DNA from: Bacteroides sp. GM023
GTDB taxonomy: Bacteria; Bacteroidota; Bacteroidia; Bacteroidales; Bacteroidaceae
DNA length: 64,000 bases
NCBI RefSeq assembly: GCF_014750685.1
Contig: NZ_JAAXGE010000009.1
Span: 248,001-312,000, forward strand
Direction of reading: 5' to 3'
Position 1 is the first letter of the stretch; each line of letters begins with the position of its first letter. The translations under genes were made by a program, and so were the position numbers. Below, piece by piece: positions 43,701 to 52,855 of the stretch. The notes under the pieces are model-generated. The model did no database searches. It saw only the letters and a program-made list of their open reading frames with translations, and was not told the origin of the DNA.

Positions 43701-45596
43701 ATGAAACAAACGCTACGGATTATCTTATATCTTGATTTATTCCTTATTATGGAGGGAATCTTATCGCCCGTGTCAGCTCGCTCCGGAAATTCAAATGAAG
43801 AAGTATTGGTCTTGAATTCCATTAATTTTAATCTACCATGGGCTAAAAATTTTTACTGGTATATGCATGATACACTTCAGGAACAAGGTATATCTGTCAA
43901 GGCTGAATCTCTTAGCGTAGCTGCTTTGGCAAACGAGATGGAAGTGAATGCCGTAGTCGCTCATTTGCGGCAGAAGTATCCGGTGCCGCCTACTGCCATT
44001 GTACTGATTGGAGATCCGGGATGGATTGTTTGCCGTGAGTTATTTGATGGTGTGTGGAAGGATGTTCCGGTAATCGTGACAAATGCCCGCGACCGTTTGC
44101 CTGCATCCCTGGATATTCTACTGTCCCATGCCCCATTGACAGAAACGAACAGTATCGCCGGTGAAGAATGGAGACGGGGATATAACATCACAATCTTAAA
44201 ACAACATTATTATGTAAAGGAAACGATTGACCTGATTTATCAACTGATACCTGATATGGAACGCCTGGCGTTCATCTCGGACGACAGATATATTAGCGAG
44301 GAAACTCGTGACGATGTAAAAGAAGCGGTAACGGGAAACTTTCCCGATTTACAACTGGATCTTCTTTCCACTACGCATCTGTCCACGGAAATGTTATTGG
44401 ATACTCTACGCAACTATAAATCGAATACGGGAATTATTTATTATTCCTGGTTTGAATCTCACAACGAGAACGATAACAATTATCTTTTTGACCATATCCA
44501 GGAGATTATCACCAACTTTACCCCATCTCCTCTGTTTCTGCTTTCTCCCGAAGATTTATCAAATAATACGTATGCCGGCGGCTATTATGTTTCAACAGAA
44601 TCCTTTTGCGATTCTTTGTTAGAAACTCTTGAACGTGTTTTGAAAGGAGAGCAGGCACGAAATATTCCCGGTAAAGTGGGCGGGAAAGGAAGTGCTTATC
44701 TCTGCTATCCGGTATTGAAATCTCACAATATTCCTTCGTTCCGCTATCCGAAGGATGCTGTTTACATCAATGAACCCAAAACTTTTTTCCAGCAATATCG
44801 TGTTGAAATCCTTACGGGTTCTATATCTTTATTTGTATTGATTGTTGCCATAGCCTATTACATTCGTCTTCTTCGGAAAGCATATGGACGTTTGCATGAA
44901 GCAATGGAGAAGGCGGAACAAGCCAATCAGTTAAAGTCAGCCTTCCTGGCTAATATGAGCCACGAAATACGTACTCCATTAAATGCGATTGTCGGTTTTT
45001 CAAATATGCTTCCTGAAATAGAGGACCGCACGGAAATGCGTGAATACGCAGATATCATCGAAACAAATACGGACCTGTTGCTCCAATTGATTAATGATAT
45101 CCTGGATTTATCGAAGATTGAAGCTGGAACGTTTGATTTCTGTCCTTCACTAATTGATGTGAATCAGACTCTGACGGAAATCGAACAGAGTATGCAGCTA
45201 CGTTTGAAAAGGGATACTGTAACTCTCACGTTTGCCGAACGACTGCCGGAATGTGCTTTCTATATAGATAAAAACCGTTTGATGCAATTACTTTCCAACT
45301 TTGTAATCAACGCTATTAAGTTCACGCAAGTGGGAACTATCCGTATGGGGTATCGTATGATAAACGCCGGAACTATTTATTTTTATGTATCGGATACCGG
45401 CTGTGGAATGTCCCATGAACAATGTACACATGTATTCGAGCGGTTCGTGAAGTACAATCCTTTCATACAAGGCACGGGACTGGGACTTTCTATCTGTCGT
45501 ACGATTGTTGAACGCTTAGGTGGGGAAATAGGAGTTGATTCGAAAGAGGGGAAAGGTTCTACTTTTTGGTTTACTCTGCCTTACCGGAAAGAATAA
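43701..45596 (+). CDS. Sensor histidine kinase with periplasmic ABC-binding-protein-like domain
   Basis: 631 aa. A signal-anchor lies at about 5-24, followed by a periplasmic domain (about 30-365) with a sugar/ABC-substrate-binding-like fold (AIVLIGDPGWIVCRELFDG, VPVIVTNARDRLP, GIIYYSWFESHNEND). One transmembrane helix spans about 370-392. HisKA has the phospho-acceptor His421 in NMSHEIRTPLNAIVGFSNM. HATPase_c shows the N-box (LLSNFVINAIKFT), the G1 box (SDTGCGMS) and the G2 box (GTGLGLSI). There is no receiver domain, so the response regulator must be elsewhere; none is adjacent. The ligand is unknown. Confidence 0.88.
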   Translation: MKQTLRIILYLDLFLIMEGILSPVSARSGNSNEEVLVLNSINFNLPWAKNFYWYMHDTLQEQGISVKAESLSVAALANEMEVNAVVAHLRQKYPVPPTAIVLIGDPGWIVCRELFDGVWKDVPVIVTNARDRLPASLDILLSHAPLTETNSIAGEEWRRGYNITILKQHYYVKETIDLIYQLIPDMERLAFISDDRYISEETRDDVKEAVTGNFPDLQLDLLSTTHLSTEMLLDTLRNYKSNTGIIYYSWFESHNENDNNYLFDHIQEIITNFTPSPLFLLSPEDLSNNTYAGGYYVSTESFCDSLLETLERVLKGEQARNIPGKVGGKGSAYLCYPVLKSHNIPSFRYPKDAVYINEPKTFFQQYRVEILTGSISLFVLIVAIAYYIRLLRKAYGRLHEAMEKAEQANQLKSAFLANMSHEIRTPLNAIVGFSNMLPEIEDRTEMREYADIIETNTDLLLQLINDILDLSKIEAGTFDFCPSLIDVNQTLTEIEQSMQLRLKRDTVTLTFAERLPECAFYIDKNRLMQLLSNFVINAIKFTQVGTIRMGYRMINAGTIYFYVSDTGCGMSHEQCTHVFERFVKYNPFIQGTGLGLSICRTIVERLGGEIGVDSKEGKGSTFWFTLPYRKE

Positions 45597-46024
45597 TTTG
45601 TCAAGTCTGCTAATCTTATAAATAAGTATCTGCATGTGAAACGTTCTGTATTCACTTGCGGACTCCCCTTTGCTTTCCCCTAATCTGTTAGTAGATAAGT
45701 TCTTGTCTCCCTATTGCAAACTTCCTTCCTCTTAATAGGAAAGTTGTTCTCGACAGTAATCAAACTATAATTGCAAGCTTTGTTTTTATAAATGAAGCTT
45801 GCAATTATAAAAATGAAGCTTGCAATTATATAATCAAAGCTTACAATTATATAATCAAAGCTTACAATTGTATAATCAAAGCTTACATTTATAGTTTATA
45901 TCGTGATAACTGGAAGTTTAGTATTAGGGGAAGTAAAGTTTGCTCCTAATACAAAAGAACTTATCTATTAATGATTTAATAGACAGATAATAGTGTTTGG
46001 TAAGTCTTATATACCAGACCTGTT
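45597..46024. other. Gene-free stretch between convergent kinase and sigma genes
   Basis: No ORF with coding character is found in about 430 bp. The only structure seen is the 21-bp AAGCTT-centred repeat array at 45763-45895. Neither flanking gene shows a conventional terminator hairpin here, so the array may serve as the 3' boundary. Confidence 0.6.
45763..45895. repeat. 21-bp tandem repeat array around AAGCTT with an inverted leading copy
   Basis: Five direct units start near 45791, 45812, 45832, 45853 and 45874, of the form AAT(G/C)AAAGCTT(G/A)CAATTATA. An inverted copy (ATAATTGCAAGCTTTGTT, from 45768) precedes them. The period is 21 bp. The sequence differs from the arrays at 3171 and 60477 but shares their period. 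Confidence 0.8.
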
Positions 46025-46600
46025 TTATGAGATTAAAAGCGGCAGCAGTAAAGGCAGGTAATCTTTCAAATCCATACGTAGTTGTTTCAATGCCTGCTGA
46101 ATACGGTAATCTACCGTTTTGGCAGATACTCCTAAAGTTTCGGCAATCTCTTTGTAACTCATATCCCGAAAACGGTGCATCACGAAGGCTTCCCGGTAAC
46201 TTTCAGGCAGCTTGGCGATAGCATTCTCAATTTGTTTGGTGAGTTCTTCAATTTGATAATAGTCCGTATCTTGCAGCATTTCCTGCATTTCATCATAGAA
46301 CCGTGTATCGGCACGTTGGGTGGCATCAATATGTGCAAGCTTGTTTAAAGCCCTGCGATATACCATCTTAAAAAGATACGAATTTAATGATGATTCGATA
46401 ATGAATGTTTCCCGATTTTCCCAAATCCATAAAAGAGAGTCTTCTACAATCTCTTCCGCATCTTCCAAGTCAACAAAACGATGACCATAGGCACACAGTA
46501 CGGGATAATATCTCCGAAACAGTGCGTCAAATGCTTTCAGATCTCCGCGTTGAACGGCTGATAATAGAAAATCATTATCCGGAGAGTGGTTCTCTTTCAT
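46025..46600 (-). CDS. ECF sigma factor of the PUL
   Basis: 191 aa. Region 2 (about 20-90) has DAEEIVEDSLLWIWENRETF and SSLNSYLFKMVYRRALNKL. Region 4 (about 125-185) has LPESYREAFVMHRFRDMSYK and the HTH VSAKTVDYRIQQALKQLRMD. It is divergent from the FecR-type gene and, with it and the STN-containing SusC, makes a typical Bacteroides trans-envelope circuit. In that circuit, glycan import through the receptor releases sigma to transcribe the PUL. Such ECF circuits are known mainly for host-mucin glycan loci. It has its own promoter (46625-46653). Confidence 0.93.
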   Translation of the reverse strand: MKENHSPDNDFLLSAVQRGDLKAFDALFRRYYPVLCAYGHRFVDLEDAEEIVEDSLLWIWENRETFIIESSLNSYLFKMVYRRALNKLAHIDATQRADTRFYDEMQEMLQDTDYYQIEELTKQIENAIAKLPESYREAFVMHRFRDMSYKEIAETLGVSAKTVDYRIQQALKQLRMDLKDYLPLLLPLLIS

Positions 46601-46624
46601 GTATTAGTTTTGATAAATCAACTG

Positions 46625-46653
46625 CAAATATAGCTTTTTTAAAAGAAAACAAA
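46625..46653 (-). promoter_or_regulatory. Promoter of the PUL sigma gene
   Basis: On the minus strand TTTG (46653-46650), a 17-nt spacer and TATATTTG (46632-46625), 24 nt before the start codon. Confidence 0.7.
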
Positions 46654-46736
46654 GATTTTCTGAAAAAAAATGGATTTTAGTTTAGGAATCTCCCGTGTCT
46701 CTCCTGTCTTATAATAAAAGGCAATAAAAACAGCAT

Positions 46737-47753
46737 ATGGATCATACAGATAAAAATAAAATAGAAGAACTGCTTCCCCGTTATTGTGAAGGACTGGCAA
46801 CAGAGGAGGAACGCCTGCAAGTCGAAACTTGGATGAATGAATCGGAAGAGAACCGGCGAATGGCAAAACAGGTTCATACACTTTATTTGGCTACGGATAC
46901 ACTTCATATCATGAAGAAAGTCGACACGGAGAAAGCCTTGTCGAGGGTAAAAGGTAGGATGACAGGTAAGAAGAAGACGATGTGGTGGGAATGGGCACAA
47001 CGTGCGGCAGCCATTCTGTTCATTCCACTTCTCGTCACCTTGATGGTGCAGCATTGGGGAGACGGTGAACAAGAGTTGGCACAAATGATGGAAATAAAGA
47101 CCAATCCCGGGATGACGACCTCATTAACATTACCTGACGGTACGCTTGTTTTCTTGAATTCGGAATCTACATTAAGTTATCCTTCACATTTCGACAGTGA
47201 CACGAGAAATGTAACCTTGCAGGGTGAAGCTTATTTTGAAGTAGCCAAGAATCCGGAAAAGAAATTCATAGTTTCCACTTCCCATCAGTCGCAAATAGAA
47301 GTACTGGGAACCCATTTCAATGTAGAGGCTTACGAAAAAGAGAACAGAGTTTCGGCAACGTTAGTAGAAGGAAAGATTGGCTTCATCTATACAAGTGACA
47401 ATACTTCGAAAAAGGTATTGCTGGATCCCGGTCAGAAGCTGGTCTATGACTCTAAGAACAGTAAGGTGCAACTGTATGCCACTTCCGGCGAATCGGAAAT
47501 AGCCTGGAAAGAGGGTAAAATTATCTTCAGAAACACCCCTCTCGAAGAAGGACTGCGAATGTTGGAGAAACGGTATAACGTAGAATTTATCATTAAAAAT
47601 AACCGTTTGAAAGAAGACTCATTTACAGGTACATTTACTAATCAGCGTTTAGAACGCATCCTTGAATACTTCCAGCTTTCTTCTCAAATCCGTTGGCGTT
47701 ATCTTGACTCTCCAAACATAACAGATGAAAAGAGTAAGATAGAAATATATTGA
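46737..47753 (+). CDS. FecR-family anti-sigma factor
   Basis: 338 aa. A cytoplasmic N-terminal sigma-binding region (about 1-80) contains LPRYCEGLATEEERLQVETW. One transmembrane helix spans about 85-102 (AAAILFIPLLVTLMV). The periplasmic FecR domain includes TLPDGTLVFLNSESTLSYP, VTLQGEAYFEVAKNPEKKF and the AWKEGKIIF segment. A C-terminal STN-like part (LEEGLRMLEKRYNVEFI) contacts the TonB receptor. It probably keeps the adjacent ECF sigma factor inactive until the SusC protein signals. No Bacteroides -7 box was found upstream. The gap to SusC (167 bp) contains a 10-bp hairpin. Confidence 0.93.
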   Translation: MDHTDKNKIEELLPRYCEGLATEEERLQVETWMNESEENRRMAKQVHTLYLATDTLHIMKKVDTEKALSRVKGRMTGKKKTMWWEWAQRAAAILFIPLLVTLMVQHWGDGEQELAQMMEIKTNPGMTTSLTLPDGTLVFLNSESTLSYPSHFDSDTRNVTLQGEAYFEVAKNPEKKFIVSTSHQSQIEVLGTHFNVEAYEKENRVSATLVEGKIGFIYTSDNTSKKVLLDPGQKLVYDSKNSKVQLYATSGESEIAWKEGKIIFRNTPLEEGLRMLEKRYNVEFIIKNNRLKEDSFTGTFTNQRLERILEYFQLSSQIRWRYLDSPNITDEKSKIEIY

Positions 47754-47811
47754 TTGAATAACCTTAATACCAAAATGCAATGAAAGACAACCCCCCTTAA
47801 ACAAAAACATA

Positions 47812-47837
47812 CGGGATGATATTGGCGTATCTTCCCG
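47812..47837. promoter_or_regulatory. Hairpin in the susC leader
   Basis: Arms 47812-47821 and 47828-47837 pair over 10 positions with one T-T mismatch and a 6-nt loop. There is no T run. It may be a leader structure or an operator; the role is unknown. Confidence 0.4.
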
Positions 47838-47920
47838 CATGGAAATAGGTAAATCATTTTGAGCTTGTTTGGCGACAAGCCTAGATAAACTTTTTATTAA
47901 CTTTAAGTCATTACAAAATT

Positions 47921-50900
47921 ATGCAAAATTATTTTAGCATCCAATTTTTGTGGGTGGTAAAGTCACTTTGGCTAACCTCAAAAAAAATCCCATTATCTAT
48001 GAGACTATTAGTTTTGTTCTTGGTATGCTCTATCGGACTAAGCTATGCGGCCGATAGTTACGCTCAGAAAGCTATGATTAGTATTGATGCCCGTAACCAG
48101 CGGGTGGAGGATATTCTGAAAGAGATTGAAGAACAGTCTGACTTTGATTTTTTCTTCAACAACAAACATGTGGTTCTGAATCGCCGTGTATCCGTCTCGG
48201 CTGATAAGAGCAATATCTTCAGCGTACTGAAAGAAGTCTTTGCCGGTACTAATGTGAAATACTCGGTATTGGATAAGAAGATTATATTATCTGTTGAGGC
48301 ACAGTCACCACAACAAGAAAAGAAAATAACAGTATCCGGTACTATATTAGATGCTCAAGGTGACCCGATTATCGGGGCTAGTGTGTTGGAAAAGGACGTA
48401 CAAGGCAACGGGACAATAACAGATATTGACGGAGTTTTCACGATTTCAGTATCTTCGTCAAAAGCCCAATTAGCCATCTCTTTTATTGGTTATCAATCGC
48501 AGACTGTTACTGTACAGCCGGGAAAAAACATGAAAGTCACATTGCAGGAAGACTCCAAACAACTGGATGAAGTGGTAGTAGTAGGCTATGGTACACAGAG
48601 TAAAAAGACATTGACCGGTGCTGTCTCTATGGTAAATATGGGCGATGTAGAAATGAATACTGTACCGAATGTTTCTCGTGCATTGGCTGGTAAAGCTGCC
48701 GGATTCCGTGTGAATCAAATGTCGGCACAGCCGGGTGGCGAGGCTAAATTCCGTATTCGTGGAGAAGCTTCTATTAGTGCAGGTAATGAACCTTTATTTG
48801 TTATCGACGGTTTTCCAGTATCTTCTACTTCCAGTTTAGGTTCCGGTAATAATGGATTTTATGAATCCGGCAATATTGATAATGTATTGGAATCATTGAA
48901 TCCAGATGATATTGAATCCATTTCTGTGTTGAAAGATGCTGCTTCTACAGCTATTTACGGTGCGCGTGCCGGACATGGAGTTATTCTGATAACTACAAAA
49001 CGTGGTAAGAGCCAGAAACCCAGAGTGACATACTCAGGCATGGGGTCAGTGCAGGTGGCACGTTCTAACTATAAGATGCTTGATACCCGTATGTATATGG
49101 ATATGTATAATAAACAACAGCATGAGGAGTGGTTGAAGCTGAACGGTATGGGAATCTATGAAGGATATGTGGAAAAAAAGGACACTCCACTCACTCCATA
49201 TAAACCAACTTTCAATAATGATGAGATATTAACGGCTAGCGGTACTGACTGGCTGGATGCAGTGATGCGCAACGGATATACACAACAGCACAATCTTTCC
49301 GTGAATGGTGGTACGGAGAAAACCCGCTATCTGGCATCCGTCAACTATATGGATCAAGAGGGTATTGTCAAGAATAATGGTGTTAGCCGTTTTTCTGCCC
49401 GTTTGAATTTGGACCAGGAACTTAGTCAATACGTTTCTTTCGGACTGACTGCTACTTACTCACAGAATAAGTATGACAATGTTCCTTTGGGAAACAATGC
49501 CAATGAATATTCCGGAGTATTGACCGGTGCTATCCAGTCCAATCCTACTATTTCTATTTATGACTCTGAGGGTAATTATTATATTGATCCGAAACGTCCT
49601 TTCGTTGCTAATCCGGTGTCTTTGTTGGATATAAAAGATAACACAGTAAAAGATCGAATCATAGGATCCGCATTCGTATTAGTGAAACCATTGACAGAAT
49701 TGGAAGTGAAGTTCCAGTTAGGAGTTGACCGTAGTTTCCAGAAACGTTCCAGTTATTTGCCAAAAACAACTTTGCAGGGAAAGAACAAGAATGGAAGTGC
49801 AGATATTTCGCAAGAAACAAGTACTACCTATTTGATGGAGTTGACCGCTCAATATTCCAAAAGTTTTGGTGACCATAACGTGAAAGCTATTGGCGGTTAT
49901 TCGTTCCAGAAATTCAAAAATGACGGATTGAGTGCCGGAAATTCAGACTTTCTAGTGGATGGGTTTGGGTATAATAGTTTGGGAGCAGGTAATTATAAGA
50001 AACCGTCCGTAGGCTCATGGGCTTCTATCAACAGTATCGGTTCTTTGTTTGCCCGTGCCAATTATTCTTACAAGGGCAGATATCTGCTGGAAGCTACTGT
50101 GCGTGCCGATGCCGCTTCTAATTTTGCTCCGGAAAATCGTTGGGGATATTTCCCATCCGTATCAGCCGGTTGGATGATTAGTGAAGAGAACTTCATGAAA
50201 GGAACTGCCGATTGGCTGTCTATGTTGAAGTTGAGAGCGTCTTACGGACAGACAGGTAACTCTAATGTAGGTTATCGTATTTATGACTATTATGGAGTAG
50301 GAAGAAACGCTATTATCGGAGGTGCGGAATCAACGGGTGTATATGCTTCCGAGTTGGGAAACCAGAGCCTGACTTGGGAAACAACAACGGAATTTAACGT
50401 AGGTGTGGACTTCGGAATGTTCAACAATCGGTTTAAGCTGACAGCCGAGTACTTCAAACGGAAGATTACAGACTTGCTAGTGAAAGATAAACCATTACCT
50501 TTCTATAATGAGGTTAATATAATTGCAGGTAATGTAGGCTCAACGCAGAGCCAGGGTGTGGAAATCACATTAAATACAGTAAACATCGTGACTAACGACT
50601 TTGAATGGGATACGACATTGACTTTGTCACATTATAATGACCGTTGGCTGACACGCGATCCGAACTGGAAACCATATCCTTATGAAAAAGAAAATGACCC
50701 GATCCGTGCATGGTGGGAATATGAAGCGATCGGTATCCTGCAACCAGGAGAAAAAGTTCCGGATGCTCAGAAAGACCTGGTTCCGGGTATGATGAAACTG
50801 AAAGATCGTGACGGGAGCGGTACATTGGGAGATGGTGATAAAGTATATATGGGCAATGGTGATCCGAAAATTATCTACGGTCTGAACAACTCATTCAGGT

Positions 50901-51313
50901 ATAAGAATTTCGACCTGAATATCTATTTCTATGGAGAAGCAGGCAGAAAGAGAGCAGCCAGCTATTATGAAGGTTGGACACGTATGGACAATGGTATCAA
51001 CGTTTCTACTTATTCTCTGAAAGCTTTCAATAGCAATAACCTGACAGCAACTGATCCTACATACGTCAGAGGTGGCAACGGATGGGGTGATTATTACGTG
51101 AAATCCATCTATTACATTCGTTGTGGAAGCATTACGCTAGGATATAAAATACCTATCAGTCAGAAGATTGCAAAGAATCTCCGCGTATATGTAGACGTGA
51201 ACAATCCGTTTGTGATTACTAACTGGACAGGTTTGGACCCGGAAACGGATAATGGAACTTATGCGTATCCGAATGTGACTTCTTATAATTTTGGTGTATC
51301 AATATCCTTCTAA
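47921..51313 (+). CDS. SusC/RagA-type TonB-linked outer-membrane transporter with STN domain
   Basis: 1130 aa. The signal peptide is near residues 27-45 (MRLLVLFLVCSIGLSYA), so M27 could be an alternative start. An STN/secretin-like signalling domain follows (about 50-120, RVEDILKEIEEQSDFDFFFN). Next are a CarboxypepD_reg-like domain (about 140-215) with the TonB-box-like DEVVVVGYGTQSKKTLTGAV segment, the plug (GSGNNGFYESG, VLKDAASTAIYGARAGHGVI), and a 22-strand barrel ending in SYNFGVSISF. It imports oligosaccharides with the SusD partner 13 nt downstream. The STN domain links it to the FecR/sigma pair upstream. Confidence 0.95.
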   Translation: MQNYFSIQFLWVVKSLWLTSKKIPLSMRLLVLFLVCSIGLSYAADSYAQKAMISIDARNQRVEDILKEIEEQSDFDFFFNNKHVVLNRRVSVSADKSNIFSVLKEVFAGTNVKYSVLDKKIILSVEAQSPQQEKKITVSGTILDAQGDPIIGASVLEKDVQGNGTITDIDGVFTISVSSSKAQLAISFIGYQSQTVTVQPGKNMKVTLQEDSKQLDEVVVVGYGTQSKKTLTGAVSMVNMGDVEMNTVPNVSRALAGKAAGFRVNQMSAQPGGEAKFRIRGEASISAGNEPLFVIDGFPVSSTSSLGSGNNGFYESGNIDNVLESLNPDDIESISVLKDAASTAIYGARAGHGVILITTKRGKSQKPRVTYSGMGSVQVARSNYKMLDTRMYMDMYNKQQHEEWLKLNGMGIYEGYVEKKDTPLTPYKPTFNNDEILTASGTDWLDAVMRNGYTQQHNLSVNGGTEKTRYLASVNYMDQEGIVKNNGVSRFSARLNLDQELSQYVSFGLTATYSQNKYDNVPLGNNANEYSGVLTGAIQSNPTISIYDSEGNYYIDPKRPFVANPVSLLDIKDNTVKDRIIGSAFVLVKPLTELEVKFQLGVDRSFQKRSSYLPKTTLQGKNKNGSADISQETSTTYLMELTAQYSKSFGDHNVKAIGGYSFQKFKNDGLSAGNSDFLVDGFGYNSLGAGNYKKPSVGSWASINSIGSLFARANYSYKGRYLLEATVRADAASNFAPENRWGYFPSVSAGWMISEENFMKGTADWLSMLKLRASYGQTGNSNVGYRIYDYYGVGRNAIIGGAESTGVYASELGNQSLTWETTTEFNVGVDFGMFNNRFKLTAEYFKRKITDLLVKDKPLPFYNEVNIIAGNVGSTQSQGVEITLNTVNIVTNDFEWDTTLTLSHYNDRWLTRDPNWKPYPYEKENDPIRAWWEYEAIGILQPGEKVPDAQKDLVPGMMKLKDRDGSGTLGDGDKVYMGNGDPKIIYGLNNSFRYKNFDLNIYFYGEAGRKRAASYYEGWTRMDNGINVSTYSLKAFNSNNLTATDPTYVRGGNGWGDYYVKSIYYIRCGSITLGYKIPISQKIAKNLRVYVDVNNPFVITNWTGLDPETDNGTYAYPNVTSYNFGVSISF

Positions 51314-51326
51314 ATAAGTGTTGAAT

Positions 51327-52841
51327 ATGAAAAAGACAATTTATATTGTAATAGCAACTCTCTTGTTCTTCATCTCGTCTTGTACGCTGGAACAGGAAGT
51401 ATATGATAAAATAAATCCGGGAATGTTTCCCAAAAATGCTGAAGACGTAAAAGCTCTGGTCAATTCGAGTGCTTATTACGTATTCTCTCCGTGGGGAATT
51501 TTTGAAGTGGCGGCTGGTTATGTGACGACTTCGGAAATGGTGACCGACTATGTGGAAAACACTTGGGGATGGACTACCGTGTACAACTCATACGAAGCTA
51601 ATGACTGGCATCTCGATGGAGATTATCGTCGTGTGTATGACTATTCTCAATACTTGGCTTCCATGACATTGACAATGGAACGTATCAAGGATGTGGATAT
51701 GGATGAAACCACGAAGGCAGGTTATATGGCCGAGTTAAAATGTGGACGTGGCTTTATGGCTTTTCTGATGTACGATATGTATGGCCCGATACCCATTGCC
51801 GATTTGGCGACTTTGCAGAAACCGGAAGCGGAGATTGTAATCCCTCGTTTGTCGGAAGAAGCGATGCGTGAATATATTGTTTCCAACTTGCAAGAGGCGG
51901 CCGAAGTATTACCATATAAATATGAAGATACGAATTACGGACGTTTCACCAAAGGACTGGCTAATACATTATTACTGAAATTCTATATGATGACCAAGCA
52001 ATGGGATGAGGCAGAGAAAATAGGACGTGAGTTGACAAAATCAGAATACGGCTATAAACTGGTAGACGATTATCACTCTCTGTTTTCTTTATCAGGCGAA
52101 AAGAATTCGGAAGTAATATTCTCATGTGTGGCCGAGGCCGGTATTATGGAACAGAAATGGTTTGCTCACGTCTTGACATCTGACTATCCGCTTCCTGCCG
52201 GAATGTCGGTGACTGCCTGGGGTGGCTATAAAATATCTTGGCCTGCCTACGAATCTTATGATCCGAAAGACAAGAGACGTGAAAGAATTATAGGCGAATA
52301 TACAGGTACGGAGGGGGTAAAGCATAGCCGTGCGCTTGACCGCGACGGTGGCACGACAGGCATACTTTTCTATGGTGCAATTCCGATGAAGTATAAAATA
52401 GAAGGAGTAATAGGAGAGAAGTGTGAAATAGATATGCCTATCTATCGTTATGCGGATGTCTTGACCTTACTTTCGGAAGCCATTGTCCGTAATGGAAACA
52501 GCATAACTCAAGAGGCGGTTGGTCTATTGAATCAAGTGCGTGTGACTCACGGCGGATTGAAGGCTTACCAATTGAGCGACTTCTCGTCCGTAGAAGATTT
52601 CTTGGATAAACTGTTGGAAGAACGTGGGCATGAATTCTATTTTGAAGGTGTACGCCGCCAGGATTTGATTCGCCACGGAAAGTTCATTGAAGCAGCGCTT
52701 GCCAAAGCAAGATTTGCCGGGCAACCGACAGGTAAAATAGAAACGAAAGTAGATGGACAATATAAATATGAGAAATTCCCATTGCCTACTCATTTGATTA
52801 ATGAGGGACAAGGCATTATTACTCAAAACCCCGGTTACTAA
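51327..52841 (+). CDS. SusD/RagB-family glycan-binding lipoprotein
   Basis: 504 aa from the ATG at 51327; an upstream GTG at 51318 is less likely. The lipoprotein signal ends at the lipobox ISSC (Cys at residue 19). The SusD N-terminal region with TPR-like helices contains KAGYMAELKCGRGFMAFLMY and DMYGPIPIADL. The C-terminal region has the family signature RYADVLTLLSEAIVRNG and EERGHEFYFEGVRRQDLIRH. It caps the SusC barrel and binds the glycan at the surface. Confidence 0.95.
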   Translation: MKKTIYIVIATLLFFISSCTLEQEVYDKINPGMFPKNAEDVKALVNSSAYYVFSPWGIFEVAAGYVTTSEMVTDYVENTWGWTTVYNSYEANDWHLDGDYRRVYDYSQYLASMTLTMERIKDVDMDETTKAGYMAELKCGRGFMAFLMYDMYGPIPIADLATLQKPEAEIVIPRLSEEAMREYIVSNLQEAAEVLPYKYEDTNYGRFTKGLANTLLLKFYMMTKQWDEAEKIGRELTKSEYGYKLVDDYHSLFSLSGEKNSEVIFSCVAEAGIMEQKWFAHVLTSDYPLPAGMSVTAWGGYKISWPAYESYDPKDKRRERIIGEYTGTEGVKHSRALDRDGGTTGILFYGAIPMKYKIEGVIGEKCEIDMPIYRYADVLTLLSEAIVRNGNSITQEAVGLLNQVRVTHGGLKAYQLSDFSSVEDFLDKLLEERGHEFYFEGVRRQDLIRHGKFIEAALAKARFAGQPTGKIETKVDGQYKYEKFPLPTHLINEGQGIITQNPGY

Positions 52842-52855
52842 AAATAGATCGCATT

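Noticed and set aside
45763-45895. Possible CRISPR array
   Set aside because: Units are 21 bp without unique spacers and no cas genes are near; it is a simple tandem array.
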